Source: Aquibacillus salsiterrae (GTDB lineage Bacteria > Bacillota > Bacilli > Bacillales > Amphibacillaceae). From it: 64,000 nt of DNA. Positions 63,625-64,000 of the stretch are shown one piece after another. The first letter of the stretch is position 1. Every line of letters starts with the position of its first letter. The position numbers and the translations under genes were made by a program. The notes under the pieces were generated by a model. The model was not told the origin of the DNA. It saw only the letters and a program-made list of their open reading frames with translations, and did no database searches. The stretch spans positions 150,738 through 214,737 of the forward strand of contig NZ_JAMQKC010000004.1 in NCBI RefSeq assembly GCF_028416595.1. Reading direction: 5' to 3'.

Positions 63625-64000
63625 TTAATTACTTTCTAATATTTCTGCAGCTTGTTTTTCAAGATTCTCAATTGTCGTATCAATATCTTGTTCACCATAG
63701 ATTAACTTTTCATATTCCGCTTGAACAACTTCATAAATTTCAGCTTGACCTGCAACTGGCGGAATTAATTTTGATGCTTTAGAATTTTTCAATACATTAA
63801 TTAAGGAATCTTTATCCACTTTTTCTGGGTTGTTTGTATCTGACAAAATTGTATCTACAATACTAGCAAAATCATCTTCACTCACACCATTCCACGATGG
63901 AATATTTTTACCTTGAACGATTTGTCCCTCAGTAGTGTACCAACGAATAAACTTGTAAGCAGCCTCTTTATTTTCTGAATTAGAAGCAACAGACATATAG
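63625..64000 (-). CDS. Extracellular solute-binding protein, C-terminal part
   Basis: Partial: the gene continues past the right edge. The visible ~125 residues (SNSENKEAAYKFIRWYTTEGQ, then GKNIPSWNGVS, AGQAEIYEVVQAEYEKLIYGE, ENLEKQAAEILESN) are the typical C-terminus of family 1 carbohydrate-binding lipoproteins of ABC importers. It stands upstream of yesMN in the same direction, as in LplA/YesO-type loci. Its permeases should lie to the right. Confidence 0.88.
   Translation of the reverse strand, partial: YMSVASNSENKEAAYKFIRWYTTEGQIVQGKNIPSWNGVSEDDFASIVDTILSDTNNPEKVDKDSLINVLKNSKASKLIPPVAGQAEIYEVVQAEYEKLIYGEQDIDTTIENLEKQAAEILESN

Overview
The window comes from a low-GC, endospore-forming member of the Bacillaceae. 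The evidence is the order atpI-B-E-F-H-A-G-D, wecB, upp, glyA, ywlG, rpiB, ywlE, mntP, ywlC, ywlB, spoIIR, prmC, prfA (all on the minus strand), which matches the Bacillus subtilis neighbourhood closely. Other support is the presence of spoIIR, AGGAGG-type ribosome binding sites, GTG and TTG starts, and qoxABCD. I cannot name the species. The a and c subunits of the ATP synthase carry the residues of neutralophiles, not those of strict alkaliphiles.

Layout. 1-7.4 kb: the ATP synthase operon, read leftwards from a good SigA-type promoter. About 500 bp of tandem palindromic repeats lie where atpC would be expected, and another repeat copy sits between atpG and atpD. 7.8-11.1 kb: a Vpr-like subtilase and a NERD-domain protein, inserted relative to B. 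subtilis. 11.1-11.8 kb: a 13-copy array of 52-bp repeats. 11.9-22.7 kb: the conserved wecB-to-prfA block, with a dense DnaA-box cluster between ywlC and ywlB. 22.7-28.5 kb: a small exported protein, a MATE exporter, a Mn-type CDF exporter, a repeat-rich 0.9-kb gap, a CzcD zinc exporter and a ZIP transporter. 28.8-32.6 kb: the aa3 quinol oxidase operon qoxABCD. 32.6-41.4 kb: repeats, a P1B-4 metal ATPase (PfeT/ZosA-like), an LTA-synthase family protein, a CopC-domain protein and a CadA-type Zn/Cd ATPase. 41.5-45.4 kb: small membrane proteins, an M23 peptidase, heme A synthase ctaA and a lipoprotein. 45.4-64 kb: a carbohydrate region with a GH2 beta-galactosidase, a secreted GH59-type (galactocerebrosidase-family) enzyme with three C-terminal modules, and a leftward operon-like run: solute-binding protein, YesM kinase, YesN regulator, heparinase II/III-type protein, Gfo/Idh/MocA oxidoreductase, sugar-phosphate isomerase, DUF2264 protein and 2-hydroxyacid dehydrogenase.

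How the genes work together. ATP synthase, quinol oxidase and heme A synthase provide aerobic energy metabolism. Three exporters and two metal ATPases/transporters handle Zn, Cd, Mn and Fe. The czcD and cadA genes share an identical 22-bp palindromic operator although they lie 14 kb apart, so a common ArsR/CzrA-type regulator is likely. The right-hand 18 kb looks like a locus for sensing, importing and breaking down a galactose- and probably uronate-containing glycan. A perfect cre (CcpA) site lies upstream of the GH59 gene.

The most unusual feature is a set of four tandem arrays, at 11.1, 25.9, 32.7 and 38.6 kb. Their sequences are almost unrelated, yet every array has exactly the same 52-bp period and an inverted repeat inside each unit. 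Two of the arrays sit inside a dispersed palindromic repeat element and a third starts 17 bp after one.
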